Shown in pieces: positions 26,047-36,548 of a DNA stretch of 57,306 nt. A program made the position numbers and the translations under genes. Each line of letters begins with the position of its first letter. Within the stretch, counting starts at the first letter, position 1. Origin of the DNA: Bacteroidales bacterium (GTDB lineage: Bacteria > Bacteroidota > Bacteroidia > Bacteroidales > F082); assembly GCA_029983675.1 (NCBI GenBank), contig JASBYY010000014.1, positions 1 through 57,306 on the forward strand. Reading direction: 5' to 3'. The notes under the pieces were generated by a model. The model was not told the DNA's origin. It did no database searches and saw only the letters and a program-made list of their open reading frames with translations.

Positions 26047-29000
26047 ATGAAAACAGTAATTACACATTTAAGAAGCATTTTGTTACTAAATGTATTCTTG
26101 GTTTCTGCCACTTATCTTTACGGGCAGACTAATGGAACAGGGAATGAGGCTTTCATTGCTGGTGATGCAATTATTGATCCTGTCTTTGAAGCATCTTTAC
26201 CTGAAATAGAATGGACACAGGATGCTTTGGCAAGAAATATACCATCATCAGTGGATAATTCGTTATTATCTGAAGGATACATGCCTCCAATTTTTAACCA
26301 GTGTCAGACAGGATCCTGCGTTCAGTGTTCAGAAATTGCCTATACATTCACCTATGAAATGAATCGATTTCGGGGGGATAAAGCTGGAACATCGTGGACG
26401 GGAACAGAAGAACAAAGAGAAAATCTTTATCATCCTTTCTTTACATATAACTTTTTAAATTACGGCAATGGTGGGGGCAATTCTGGGACTTATTTTGGTA
26501 GCGGTTTTAAGATTGTATTCGAGAATGGTTGCCCCTCATTAAATGATTATTATGACCCAGTTTTGAATCAGTATTTTAACCCCGGCTCATCTGAAGAGAG
26601 TCATGATGCTGTGAGAAGATGGATGGATGGAAATGAAAAGTATATAGCAGCATCTGAGAATCGAATTTTGAAGAATGGTAGTTTTAATGGGTCTTTTAAA
26701 ATTTCATGGAGCAACACGTATTCTAGTTTAAATGCTTTAAAACGGTGGCTTTCCAATCACAACAGTACTTCTGAAATAGGCGGACTTGCCGTTATCTCGG
26801 TTTACATGGGGAATGGGTATGCCACAGCAAGGATTCCGGAGGGAAGCCCTCATGCAAATGAATATATACTTACAACTTGGGCTTCGACAGGGGGACATGC
26901 AATGACTATTGTTGGTTATGATGATGAGATATGTTGTTTCGATTACAATGGAAACAATATCTATGATAATCCGACAGGGAATACCCCTTTAGGACAATGT
27001 GAAAAAGGGGCTTTTAAGGTGGCAAACAGTTGGGGAACTTCATGGAAAAATCAAGGATATATTTGGATACCTTATAGTTTGATGTTAGGAGTGATGAGTC
27101 ACAATTATCGTGCATATACCTGTATGGCAACATCGGCTCCAGAAAAGTCAGTGTTTTTATCGGCGACTGTGAAACATCCAAAAAGAGATAAGATAATTTT
27201 ATATGTAGGAAGAGGTGGCGATGCTTCACTCTCTGCCCCAGAGGATTCGTCATATTATAATATGTTTAATCGGTCAGTTACAAACCCCGGAGCATTGCCA
27301 ATGAATGGCATCTTAAGAAATCCTCAACCAATCCGTCTGTCTTTGAATTTTAGCGAAAAATATTCACCCTACAATTGTGGAAAGTACTTTTTTCAAGTAG
27401 ACGACCATTATTATGGGAGCTATACAAATGGCATGGCCTATGTTGATAATTTGCAACTGCGAGACTATAGGTGGGGAGAAGTTTTTGTGCTAGATGCTGC
27501 GCAATCCTATGCAACAATTCAAAGCAACAGTACAACAACAATGTCTATTGATTATGATTTGATTTATCCATTTAGTATTGTACAAAACTATACTTGTGCA
27601 ACAAACAAAGTTGTCCGCCGTACGGTCACTGTAGACAATCATTCAACCTTGACCATTAACGAAGGTATCAGCCTTGACATGTATGGCACCGAGGCCTACG
27701 GCTGCAAACTGTTGATAGAAGCAAACTCCTCGCTCGTCATTGGCGACAATGCCGTCATCACCGCAAAGCGCGGCAACTGCGAAATTGTGGTAAACGGCAA
27801 CGTGCAAATAGGTCGAGGCGTAACCTTCAAAGCCGAAAACGGAGCTACACTGGATCTGAAAATCAACGGACAGCAGACCGTTGTCATTGAAGGTTGCACT
27901 TTTGCGAATGCCACACTTTTGGTAAACGGCGAAACGAGAGATGCGGCATTTCTCACCAACGCTTCGTCCTTCTCGCTCAGCAACTGTACTTTCAGTGCCA
28001 TGGGAAATCAGTGCGAATACGCCGTGCGCATTGACGGCTATTCCAACTTCTTGATTGCAGACAATACGGTAAATGGCACTGGGATAATGTCCTCACGGCA
28101 TTATACCGATGGTGTCCTGATCTACAATTGCGGGACGGCGGGAATGGGCAGCCAAATACTCAGAAACACCATCAAAGGCTGTACGGGAACGGGGCTAACC
28201 CTGTACGGAACGGCTGCCGACATAAAAGGGAAAAACGAAATCACGCAGTGCAATTATGGGGTGAAACTGCTGAACGGTAGCACCGTGAACAAATTCACTG
28301 GTAATTGCACGGCCCTTAATGCAAGCCAGACCCAACACGTCCACGACAACGATTATTGCGAAATGTTCGTCTATCGCGACTGCATGCCCCAGACCTTCCG
28401 TTTCAATCGTATCACAAGTTCGGGAAACGGATGGTTCTTTGAATACGAAAACAATGTGAATGACAGCGAAGGATTATGTATAAGGCTTGATTTGGAACAC
28501 AATAATTGGGGAAATTACACCAATACGCAGATAGAAGGCCGTTTCAACTACATCACCAATACCACCAACGGCATTGTGTTCGATTTTCTTCCCAAGTGGG
28601 GCTATGGCGAATGCCTCTCGAGCTATGAGGAGGAAGCCCAATGGGCATCTGCTGAAGCGGATTCGTTATGGGGAATCGGGCTTTGCGCTTCCGCTAAGAC
28701 GAGCTATAAGGAAATCGTGACACTCCATCCCAACACCAACAGCGCATACAACGCCATGAAGAAATTGTTATTGCTTGAATGCAGTTCCGATAAAGACTAT
28801 GCCGGACTGCGATCTTATTATTCAAGTGACACCACGATACAAGGGAACGAGGAGCTTTCCGCTTTGGTAGGCACACTTGCCAACAAGTGCGACGAACTCT
28901 TGGAGCATTATGATAAAGCCATAGCGTGGTACGAGGCCATCATAGAAGACGAGGAGACACCTTTCAACGACAGTATATTTGCAACCATCGACCTCGGCAA

Positions 29001-30537
29001 TCTCTACCTGAAGATGGAAGCCTGTGGCGCAAAAGGCGCAAGGGGAAAATTGGCGCAGTTTGTACCCAAGTCAGCGGATGCTTTCGCCAAGCAAACCAAC
29101 GAGGCATTGAGAAAGTTGAGGCACACGTCGCAGCGGCTCAACCCGGCAAGAGAACTCCCCGACCGATATTGGACAGATCTCGTAACCGAGCAGCCCGAAG
29201 GCTATGTGGTGGACGAAAACGGCGATGTGCATTTATATTCTGCCGAAGCCTTGGCATGGCTCATTTCGGTGACCAACGGACTTAATGGACAAGAGATTGA
29301 CGACTTTCAGGGAAAAACAATTAGTCTTGAGTCGAACGTGGATATGTCAGCAGCAATTTGGACACCGATAAGCAATAGACTTGATATGCCTCCCTTCAAA
29401 GGCTCCTTTGATGGCAAAAAGCATGTCATTGACGGTTTGCAATTAACGCAGACGAATCTATATGCGTATAAAACGGGGTTCTTTGGGAACATTTTTGAAG
29501 CAACACTTAGCAATATCGTATTACGCAACGGTTACTTCGAGGGCAGCGGCAATGGCGCTGGATTTTTGGCCTTTAGAGCAACCGAATGTCTCATTGACCA
29601 TTGCTTTGTAGAATGCGAGATGCATGGTGACAACATAGTGCCTTTTATCTATGTAAATAACGGATCGTCCATTTCAAACTGTTTGGTTTATAGTCCATTA
29701 TTGCAAAACGATGAAGATGGCTTAATAAGAGGGGTCTTTGTCGCAGAAAACCGTATGCCTAACGACAATACATTGCCTAAAATAATTAACTGTGCATCTA
29801 TCATTGAACAAATGGAGTGGACGGAACTTTGTGGAATTGCCGGCCTCTATAATCATGGTTTAATCGAAAATTGCTTTGCTTACATTGGCAAAGTGCTAAA
29901 TTTCCCCGGATACGGCGGAGGACCCGGCCCAAGGAATGGTGTAACAAGTAGCAATATGGGAGAGATATACAACTGCTATTACAATCGCATCCGCGACTAT
30001 CCGCCATCTCCAAATTATTACCTTGATTTGGACGACGAACCCACATCATCCGACGAAGGCCACATCCAAAACGCCTTGCCCTATACGGAAGAAGGTCGTG
30101 GGCATTGGAAACTTACCGAGGCAATAACCTTCATGCTCGAAAATGGTCAGGTATCGACGGATGATTTGCTTGACGCAATGAATTTCAAGGTCGAAGAATT
30201 GAATTATGGCCATCTCATGAACTGGTGCGATTCTGGCATGAGCTTCAATAACCGGCAACTTCCTGTTTTCTGTAATTTTGACATTACCCAAATCGGTGAG
30301 ACCGGGACGGATAACAACGGTGTAATGCTGTATCCTAACCCCGCCACAGGCTGGTTTGCCGTGAAAAGCCAAGGCGTTGTTCAAGTGGAGGTGTATGATA
30401 TGGTGGGGCGAAGAATAGCTGAACAGCAGGGCGAGGATGTTGGTTTTGACGTTTCAGGCTGGAACAAAGGCATCTATTTGGTCCGTGTCGTTGACAGGAA
30501 CGGTGCGGTGGCAGCCCGGAAATTGGTGGTGAGATAA
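26047..30537 (+). CDS. Papain-like (C1A) protease with T9SS sorting domain
   Basis: 1496-aa secreted protein. Signal peptide (MKTVITHLRS to ATYLYGQ). Papain-like domain, residues about 65-370: NQCQTGSC with Gln85 and Cys91, GGHAMTIVGYDDE with His284, and ANSWGTSWKNQGYIWIP with Asn327, the full catalytic set. Residues about 515-870 form beta-helix repeats, followed by a helical TPR-like module (about 860-1035), a GLUG/beta-helix-like region, and a C-terminal type A T9SS sorting domain ending ARKLVVR. The protein should cross the outer membrane by T9SS. The TPR-like module and sorting domain recur in the C25 protease at 31339. Base composition shifts near 27610, where the repeat region begins, hinting at a chimeric origin. 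Confidence 0.88.
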   Translation: MKTVITHLRSILLLNVFLVSATYLYGQTNGTGNEAFIAGDAIIDPVFEASLPEIEWTQDALARNIPSSVDNSLLSEGYMPPIFNQCQTGSCVQCSEIAYTFTYEMNRFRGDKAGTSWTGTEEQRENLYHPFFTYNFLNYGNGGGNSGTYFGSGFKIVFENGCPSLNDYYDPVLNQYFNPGSSEESHDAVRRWMDGNEKYIAASENRILKNGSFNGSFKISWSNTYSSLNALKRWLSNHNSTSEIGGLAVISVYMGNGYATARIPEGSPHANEYILTTWASTGGHAMTIVGYDDEICCFDYNGNNIYDNPTGNTPLGQCEKGAFKVANSWGTSWKNQGYIWIPYSLMLGVMSHNYRAYTCMATSAPEKSVFLSATVKHPKRDKIILYVGRGGDASLSAPEDSSYYNMFNRSVTNPGALPMNGILRNPQPIRLSLNFSEKYSPYNCGKYFFQVDDHYYGSYTNGMAYVDNLQLRDYRWGEVFVLDAAQSYATIQSNSTTTMSIDYDLIYPFSIVQNYTCATNKVVRRTVTVDNHSTLTINEGISLDMYGTEAYGCKLLIEANSSLVIGDNAVITAKRGNCEIVVNGNVQIGRGVTFKAENGATLDLKINGQQTVVIEGCTFANATLLVNGETRDAAFLTNASSFSLSNCTFSAMGNQCEYAVRIDGYSNFLIADNTVNGTGIMSSRHYTDGVLIYNCGTAGMGSQILRNTIKGCTGTGLTLYGTAADIKGKNEITQCNYGVKLLNGSTVNKFTGNCTALNASQTQHVHDNDYCEMFVYRDCMPQTFRFNRITSSGNGWFFEYENNVNDSEGLCIRLDLEHNNWGNYTNTQIEGRFNYITNTTNGIVFDFLPKWGYGECLSSYEEEAQWASAEADSLWGIGLCASAKTSYKEIVTLHPNTNSAYNAMKKLLLLECSSDKDYAGLRSYYSSDTTIQGNEELSALVGTLANKCDELLEHYDKAIAWYEAIIEDEETPFNDSIFATIDLGNLYLKMEACGAKGARGKLAQFVPKSADAFAKQTNEALRKLRHTSQRLNPARELPDRYWTDLVTEQPEGYVVDENGDVHLYSAEALAWLISVTNGLNGQEIDDFQGKTISLESNVDMSAAIWTPISNRLDMPPFKGSFDGKKHVIDGLQLTQTNLYAYKTGFFGNIFEATLSNIVLRNGYFEGSGNGAGFLAFRATECLIDHCFVECEMHGDNIVPFIYVNNGSSISNCLVYSPLLQNDEDGLIRGVFVAENRMPNDNTLPKIINCASIIEQMEWTELCGIAGLYNHGLIENCFAYIGKVLNFPGYGGGPGPRNGVTSSNMGEIYNCYYNRIRDYPPSPNYYLDLDDEPTSSDEGHIQNALPYTEEGRGHWKLTEAITFMLENGQVSTDDLLDAMNFKVEELNYGHLMNWCDSGMSFNNRQLPVFCNFDITQIGETGTDNNGVMLYPNPATGWFAVKSQGVVQVEVYDMVGRRIAEQQGEDVGFDVSGWNKGIYLVRVVDRNGAVAARKLVVR

Positions 30538-30556
30538 TTTGCAACCTTAGCCTTTC
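30361..30556 (+). repeat. Near-identical 3' end shared with 36187-36382 (copy 1)
   Basis: 196 bp covering the T9SS sorting domain end, stop codon and first bases of the 3' UTR, with about ten differences from copy 2 and no gaps. The genes upstream are otherwise only distantly related, which indicates recent duplication or gene conversion. Confidence 0.9.
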
Positions 30557-30560
30557 AAAG

Positions 30561-30593
30561 AGCCGTTTCCCGAAAATAGGAAACGGCTTTTTT
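30561..30593 (+). terminator. Rho-independent terminator after the papain-like protease
   Basis: AGCCGTTTCC / GGAAACGGCT perfect 10-bp stem with an 8-nt loop and a T-run. The group II intron begins a few bases after the T-run. Confidence 0.9.
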
Positions 30594-30596
30594 CCC

Positions 30597-31234
30597 GTTC
30601 GCCCGACATGGGCATAATCTAACGGGTGTAAGTCCCCAACGCAGCCCTATAGCGGCAAGCGTACAGCAGAAGGCAAGGGTGTCCGTAGCGATGCGGAATC
30701 TGAAGGAAGCCGGAAGCAAAACACTGACCTGACGAACAGAAACTTGATACGAAGGCATATGAGTGTGGGTAAGTCTGCAAGACGAGACAAAGCCCGATAG
30801 CTATACGGGACACTCGATGTAAATCAAGCAGGTATAAGAGTGAAAGATTATGTTCTTAAGCGGGGAGGTCTCACGAACGCATCAACTGAATGCGGAGTAA
30901 AGCTAGTCGTGAGAAGTCAGCCGAGGTCAAAGTACCGAATTACGAGATGATTTGGGAAGGACCGAACCACGCAGTACGATAGTAATTGCGGAAACCTGTG
31001 AGAACCGTTAGTAGCCAGATGTCCGAAGAGGATTTCCTTGTCAGACGATAGGTCGGAAACCGACAATAGGCAAGAGTGGTGTTATTCCATGGGATGACCA
31101 AAGACAACATTGTACACGCGTAAGTGTCAAAGCGTGGAACCGCCGTATGCGGAACCGCTTGTACGGTGGTGTGGGAGGTCGGTAAACATGAAAGGAGGCA
31201 AACACCTCTGATTAGTGTTTACCTCCTACCCGAT
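30597..31234 (+). mobile_element. ORF-less group II intron (remnant)
   Basis: About 640 bp with hallmark group II ribozyme sequence: a 5' end GTTCGCCCGACATGGGC (consensus GUGYG changed to GTTCG), domain I motifs such as TCTAACGGGTGTAAGTC and CGATGCGGAATCTGAAGG, a domain V around 31135-31170 (GAACCGCCGTATGCGGAAC with its GTACGGTGG partner), and a domain VI hairpin ending CCTACCCGAT. No reverse transcriptase/maturase gene is present between the domains, so it could move or splice only with a maturase in trans. It sits directly behind a terminator, a favoured site of some intron classes. Exact ends are estimates. It lies in the intergenic space between the two giant protease genes. Confidence 0.85.
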
Positions 31235-31301
31235 TTAGCCCTCAAAAAAAAGTTTTATCGGACACCAATAATTTTTTTTTCTTGTATATTTGGAAAATTT
31301 G

Positions 31302-31309
31302 TATATTTG
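31302..31309 (+). promoter_or_regulatory. -7 element of the gingipain-like gene
   Basis: TATATTTG 30 bp before the ATG at 31339; a second TATATTTG is at 31285-31292. Transcription from either excludes the earlier TTG start at 31282. Confidence 0.5.
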
Positions 31310-31338
31310 GGGTGAATAAACTCCTAAAACCTAATACT

Positions 31339-34300
31339 ATGAATAAAAAACTACTCCTCATTGTTTTGTGTGGGTTTGCGCAATTAATCTATGCTCAGAC
31401 ATGGATTAACCTTGGCAGTTCCACCCCGAAAGGAATCAGTGCCACTGTCACTGAAAGCAACAGCCAAAGCATCCGTGTGCTTTTTGCATCGAAAGGATTC
31501 AACTCAGAATCCATCAACGAAGGCAACACCATCTATCAGAGGATTTCTATTCCTAGAGCGGGGAACTATCAAATCATTGGCTTCCCCGAGTTGCCATCCT
31601 TCCGCCAAATGGTTGCCATTCCTGAATGCAGCAATGTCAGCCTGTCTTTCCAAGTACTTCAAGAACAAGTACTGAACAATTATAATGTCTATCCAGCTCC
31701 CGACTATCGAGTGATAACCAATCCTGACAGCACATGCTATGTGACAGAGGTATTCAACAAAAATGCCTTATGTTATACTGACAATTTATTGTTTCCGGCC
31801 AATAATGCGGAGTTGACCGAAATAGGGTATTTCCGAAGTCAGAAATATGCCGAAATCCAAGTGTCGCCCATCCGTTATAATCCAGCGACACAGAAACTGT
31901 ATGTGGCCACCGAAATAGAAATTACCCTAACACTTACTAATGCCACAGGAGCAACTTCGGCAAACTTGGGTATCTTTAACAATGTAGCGGCACATACGAT
32001 GTTGAACTATGGATCTACTAGAATGACAGCGGAAGAGAACGATATGAGATTTGGTAACGGGAGCGTGAGTTATATTGAGTTACAAACCGCGAATCAGGCA
32101 AATGGCATCCAAGCAGATTATCTCATTATCTGTGCCGATCAATTCATCGAAAATGATGCCCCATCAGAAGAATTAATGCGTATCGCACAACATAGGGCTT
32201 ATTACAATGGCTTTGATGTGGCTATTCTGAATATTGACAATATTCTTCAAGTTGGTTTTCCATATAATAATTCTAACTACAAATGGGAGGAAATGATGAG
32301 GTCGTGTATAGAAAAAGTATACGAAGGTAATAATGCTCACCATACTTTTGACGGTCGTTTAGGATATGTTTTGTTTGTTGGTAAGCCGCCAGTAAGAAAT
32401 GGTGAAAATCATTATAATCCTGCATACCATGGTTTTGTTCCAACGTCATATAGTCATGGTGTACAACAACACTTTAATGGTTATGAAGTTTCTACATATC
32501 CTTCAGATTACTGGTTTAGTTGTGTTACCCACGACAACCAAAATGTGTATGATAAAAATGGTGATTTGTATATTGGACGTTTTTGTGTGGAGGATAATAC
32601 CCAACTTCATAATATTGTTGATAAAACAATCAAAAGAGAAAGAGAGTATAGGCCTTTTCAAAGTAGAATAGTCAATGCTGCAAATGATACGATATATGGG
32701 TATTTTAATGGGTATTTTAATGGCAACTATTATCCATATTTACGAAATCTTATTGGGCAAAATAGGACTTTGACCACTGCTGATCGCTGGATTGATGACG
32801 TAGATACGTATAGGGAAAAAGTATTGTCCATGCTTAATGCGGGTTCTCCGTTGTTTATAATTTATACACATGGGAGTATTAATAGTTGGCAAACATTGAT
32901 TTGTTATCAATACAATTTGCTTAATCTTCTTGACAACGGTAATACAATGAATCAGTTTTGTCTCAGTTATGCATGCCCAACTGGAAAAATGGATTATTCA
33001 TCTCCTTGCTTGGGTCAAAATATCACAGCTGGCGATTCTCATTCTGGTATGGTTGGTTTTTTAGGCTCTGGCAGATTGATGCCTGCTTATAAATATACCA
33101 ACCCAGAGTCTTTTATTCTTGGATTATTGCCTAAAGCTATTTACAATGATTTATCTCACATTTCTGGCGAGTTCGTTTTGGAATCACTTTTAAATGACGC
33201 GAACAGTCAGACACGTTATAAGCTCAATCTTTTCGGTGACCCCGCTTTAAACATTATGGCGAAAGGTTTTGAAGTTACGGATGAAATCACTTTAGATGAC
33301 TTTACTGAAATCAACGATGTTATTACCATTAAAAATGGTGGTAAAGTAATCATCCCGGATAATGCTCAGGTCGTTATTGGTGACAATGCTGGGTTCAAGG
33401 TAATGTCAACAGGGACATTAAGTATTGGTGAAAATGTTTCAATTAATGGTATCAATGGAAATAATTCATTTATCCAAATTGATGGTGGAGAATTTATTAC
33501 TTCGACTCAAGGAAATGTGTTTTTTGAAAAAATGAATGTAAAGTTTTCGAATCCTTCTTTTGTAGAGAATAAAACCTATAACCTTAACAATCTGAGTTTT
33601 TCCTTGACAGAGATATCTACAACAGCAGTAATTATGTATGTAACTAATTGTAACTTTAAAAAATCAAGTAATGTTTTCGCCGACCATACTTGTTTTACCA
33701 TTGGTAATTCGAATTTTGACCGCTCTGGATTAGTGGTTGGCAACACTTCCATTATTGGAATTCCCGTAGGAGGTGTTTTGCCGGCGACAAGTGCCTTTGT
33801 CAGCAATTGTGAATTTGTTGATTGTATCCCTTTTGAATATCCTACTTACGGGTTGGCAAGAGCTACGTCAAACTCCGCAATCCGATTACAAAATGTTTCA
33901 AATTATGAATTACAAAACAACACTTTTGCACATTGTGTAGAGGGCATCTATATTAAAAATTCAGGGAACAACCAACACCGCCAATTATATAATAATACGA
34001 TTACTGGTTGCACAAGCCATGGTATTATTGTATACAATTCTTATGCCGATCTTCACAAGAACACAATTACAGAGAATGAAGGTATTGGTGTCTCAATATA
34101 TAACAACAGTCTTGTAACACTTAATGATCGTCCAGGAAACCTCAATGAGTATCAGCTTATTAGTTTGAACAACCCATATCAAATATATGCATCTAATAAT
34201 GCTTTTCCTAAATGCAACTTTAATAAATTCATCGGCAATAATAATGGTGATTATTGGATGTATTATGAGGCGAACAGACCAGTATTTACAACTAGTCAAT

Positions 34301-36363
34301 TCAATGTCAAATACAATAACTGGGATGGCAACATAGGATTTAATCCTAATGTTGTTTTTAATGTCCCAAACCATTTTGAATGGCTTCCTTTTTGGACTAT
34401 GGCCAAATCAGGGGAAGGACAAACAGAAAGTGAAATGCTATATGAACAAGCCGTACAAGATTTTGAGGATTCTTTATATGTCAAGGCAAAATCAGAATTC
34501 TTGCATGTCATTTCTGAATATCCAAGGGATTGGGTGGCTATTTCAGCGTTGAAAGAATTGTTTCGTTTAGAGAATTACATTGATAATGACTATTCAAGTT
34601 TGAAAAGTTACTATCTGACAAATGAAACCATTCAACAAGAAAGTGCATTAAAACAGTTGGGAGGTTTCCTGTCTGCACGTTGTGATGTAAACATGAAAAA
34701 ATATGAGGATGCTTTAGAGTGGTATGCCACCCAACTTTCAAATGAAAACTTGACTTATCAAGATAGTATATTCTATATCATCGATGTCGGAGACATATAC
34801 TATTTGATGGAAGAAGATAGTGTTTGTAAAGGTAATCTTCCAGTATGGTTTGAGGAGCATAAAGAGGTATTAGCAAAATCGATTATTGAACACGAGAAGA
34901 GCACAAGGCGGTTGCTTTCGACTTTACCTGTTGACAACGATATTGAGTCCAACCTATCAACATCTGGTGAGTTCTATTCATTTACGGGTTGGGCATACCC
35001 TGCCTATGGTGGAGGCAGAAGGTGCTTGACCCACTACACTGAACACGGAAAGAAAGTCGAACTGCCCTATGTTTATGATGAAACACCTGGAAACATGAGC
35101 ATTATCAAACTTATTGACGATGCCACTCCTGGGGTAATTTACAACAAAGACTGGGGAGAAACCAACAAACTCTATAGGAGCACTGACTATGGTTTTACAT
35201 GGGAGCCTATAGATGATCTTGCTGACATCTCTGATGAATACTGGACCTTTAAGGATGCACCAGGCGTGCTTCTCAAAAGGAAGACAAACCCGGAAGAGTT
35301 GAAAATCAGTTATGATTATGGGAGTTATTTTGATACTTTAGACATTCCTGCCTTTTATTCGTACAATGTAGCAGGATGGAATGTGGGTGAGTTTTTTAAG
35401 GCGGACTATACTGATGATTGGGTGTATTATCTTACCCATTCCTTGGATTTCAACCAAATAGTCGACACCGTCTTTTACTCGGGTTCGGACTACTTTGAAA
35501 TGACGGCTGGTGCAAATGAAGGAGAGTTGTACACTTATTACCAATCGTACTACGGCTCAGAAGGGATGTCAAAATACACACTGTATTTCAGTCCTGATTA
35601 TGGGCGGAATAACCAGATGTTGATGACCATCGATTCTCTTGATGATGGCTGGAATACCAATATGTATTGGGAATTTGTGGCAGATGATGAGCCAGGTGTC
35701 TTCTATTCCATCATAAGGGATGCGGCGTTCTACAACCCAGCAACTGGCGCTGATAGCAAAATTTGGATTAACTATTACCGCGATTATGGCGAGACTTTGG
35801 TGACCACTTATTTCCATCATTTTACAGCCATGCCAGATTGGTTTGACCATCATACTCCAGTGATGGATTGTGAAGTAACGGGTTGCAACCAAAATAGCAT
35901 TGCTCTTCGCTGGAACGAGCCTGAACTGAAGCCCGATGAGGTGTTGGTGGGTTATCAAGTCTATAGAGGTGATGATTTGATTAGTGACTTGATTACCGAA
36001 ACGGAATACACAGACCTTTATTCAGGCAACGGACGACTGAAATATCATGTGTTGGCGGTTTACAGCGATGGCGAAATCTCAAAATCGTACAACATTGTGT
36101 ATTGTGAGCAGACACAAGGCATTCATAAAAACGATGCCGGGACAAGTGTTGCTATATTTCCCAATCCCACTTCGGTAAGGTTTACTGTGAAAAGCCAAGG
36201 CATTGTTCAAGTAGAGGTGTATGACATGGTGGGGCGAAGAATAGCTGAACAGCAAGGCGAGGATGTCGGTTTTGACGTTTCAGGCTGGAACAAAGGCATC
36301 TATTTGGTCCGTGTCGTTGACAGGAACGGTGTGGTGGCAGCCCGGAAATTCATGGTGAGATAA
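31339..36363 (+). CDS. Gingipain-like (C25) protease with T9SS sorting domain
   Basis: 1674-aa secreted cysteine peptidase of clan CD. Signal peptide MNKKLLLIVLCGFAQLIYAQ; this fixes the start at 31339. The prodomain is followed by the C25 domain: ADYLIICADQF, LGYVLFVGKPP, IIYTHGS with His511, and LSYACPTGKMD with Cys546, the His-Cys dyad of gingipains. Then come beta-helix repeats (about 680-1010), a TPR-like module homologous to that of the papain-like protein, a propeller-like region, a fibronectin III-like domain (about 1510-1590) and a type A T9SS domain ending ARKFMVR. Expected on the cell surface or released, degrading protein. The prodomain implies zymogen activation. Confidence 0.9.
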   Translation: MNKKLLLIVLCGFAQLIYAQTWINLGSSTPKGISATVTESNSQSIRVLFASKGFNSESINEGNTIYQRISIPRAGNYQIIGFPELPSFRQMVAIPECSNVSLSFQVLQEQVLNNYNVYPAPDYRVITNPDSTCYVTEVFNKNALCYTDNLLFPANNAELTEIGYFRSQKYAEIQVSPIRYNPATQKLYVATEIEITLTLTNATGATSANLGIFNNVAAHTMLNYGSTRMTAEENDMRFGNGSVSYIELQTANQANGIQADYLIICADQFIENDAPSEELMRIAQHRAYYNGFDVAILNIDNILQVGFPYNNSNYKWEEMMRSCIEKVYEGNNAHHTFDGRLGYVLFVGKPPVRNGENHYNPAYHGFVPTSYSHGVQQHFNGYEVSTYPSDYWFSCVTHDNQNVYDKNGDLYIGRFCVEDNTQLHNIVDKTIKREREYRPFQSRIVNAANDTIYGYFNGYFNGNYYPYLRNLIGQNRTLTTADRWIDDVDTYREKVLSMLNAGSPLFIIYTHGSINSWQTLICYQYNLLNLLDNGNTMNQFCLSYACPTGKMDYSSPCLGQNITAGDSHSGMVGFLGSGRLMPAYKYTNPESFILGLLPKAIYNDLSHISGEFVLESLLNDANSQTRYKLNLFGDPALNIMAKGFEVTDEITLDDFTEINDVITIKNGGKVIIPDNAQVVIGDNAGFKVMSTGTLSIGENVSINGINGNNSFIQIDGGEFITSTQGNVFFEKMNVKFSNPSFVENKTYNLNNLSFSLTEISTTAVIMYVTNCNFKKSSNVFADHTCFTIGNSNFDRSGLVVGNTSIIGIPVGGVLPATSAFVSNCEFVDCIPFEYPTYGLARATSNSAIRLQNVSNYELQNNTFAHCVEGIYIKNSGNNQHRQLYNNTITGCTSHGIIVYNSYADLHKNTITENEGIGVSIYNNSLVTLNDRPGNLNEYQLISLNNPYQIYASNNAFPKCNFNKFIGNNNGDYWMYYEANRPVFTTSQFNVKYNNWDGNIGFNPNVVFNVPNHFEWLPFWTMAKSGEGQTESEMLYEQAVQDFEDSLYVKAKSEFLHVISEYPRDWVAISALKELFRLENYIDNDYSSLKSYYLTNETIQQESALKQLGGFLSARCDVNMKKYEDALEWYATQLSNENLTYQDSIFYIIDVGDIYYLMEEDSVCKGNLPVWFEEHKEVLAKSIIEHEKSTRRLLSTLPVDNDIESNLSTSGEFYSFTGWAYPAYGGGRRCLTHYTEHGKKVELPYVYDETPGNMSIIKLIDDATPGVIYNKDWGETNKLYRSTDYGFTWEPIDDLADISDEYWTFKDAPGVLLKRKTNPEELKISYDYGSYFDTLDIPAFYSYNVAGWNVGEFFKADYTDDWVYYLTHSLDFNQIVDTVFYSGSDYFEMTAGANEGELYTYYQSYYGSEGMSKYTLYFSPDYGRNNQMLMTIDSLDDGWNTNMYWEFVADDEPGVFYSIIRDAAFYNPATGADSKIWINYYRDYGETLVTTYFHHFTAMPDWFDHHTPVMDCEVTGCNQNSIALRWNEPELKPDEVLVGYQVYRGDDLISDLITETEYTDLYSGNGRLKYHVLAVYSDGEISKSYNIVYCEQTQGIHKNDAGTSVAIFPNPTSVRFTVKSQGIVQVEVYDMVGRRIAEQQGEDVGFDVSGWNKGIYLVRVVDRNGVVAARKFMVR

Positions 36364-36382
36364 TTTGCAACCTTAGCTTTTC
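36187..36382 (+). repeat. Near-identical 3' end shared with 30361-30556 (copy 2)
   Basis: Second copy of the 196-bp T9SS sorting-domain tail and 3' UTR start. The following terminator hairpins are also related in sequence. Confidence 0.9.
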
Positions 36383-36387
36383 ATAGA

Positions 36388-36421
36388 AGCCGTTTCCTGT
36401 TTTCGGGGGACGGCTTTTTTT
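36388..36421 (+). terminator. Rho-independent terminator after the gingipain-like gene
   Basis: AGCCGTTTCC pairs with GGGGACGGCT (with G-U pairs) followed by a T-run; related to the terminator at 30561. Confidence 0.85.
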
Positions 36422-36457
36422 CCTTTCCGAATGGCATTGCGGTTGACCCAATGGCAC

Positions 36458-36495
36458 TGTAAAGTTTCTTTACACCACTGTAAAGAAACTTTACA
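36458..36495 (+). promoter_or_regulatory. Tandem activator palindromes upstream of permease 5
   Basis: TGTAAAGTTTCTTTACA (36458-36474) and TGTAAAGAAACTTTACA (36479-36495), centres 21 bp apart, 53 bp before the -24 box. Confidence 0.8.
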
Positions 36496-36548
36496 CTTTT
36501 TTTGTATGTGTTTTCTGTAAATTACTGATTATAAAATAATTGTGTTTT

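Noticed and set aside
36451..36456. TGGCAC just before the UAS at permease 5 (also before 21068) as an additional sigma-54 -24 box
   Set aside because: No GC/GT at the required 12-bp offset; it is simply part of the conserved UAS flank.
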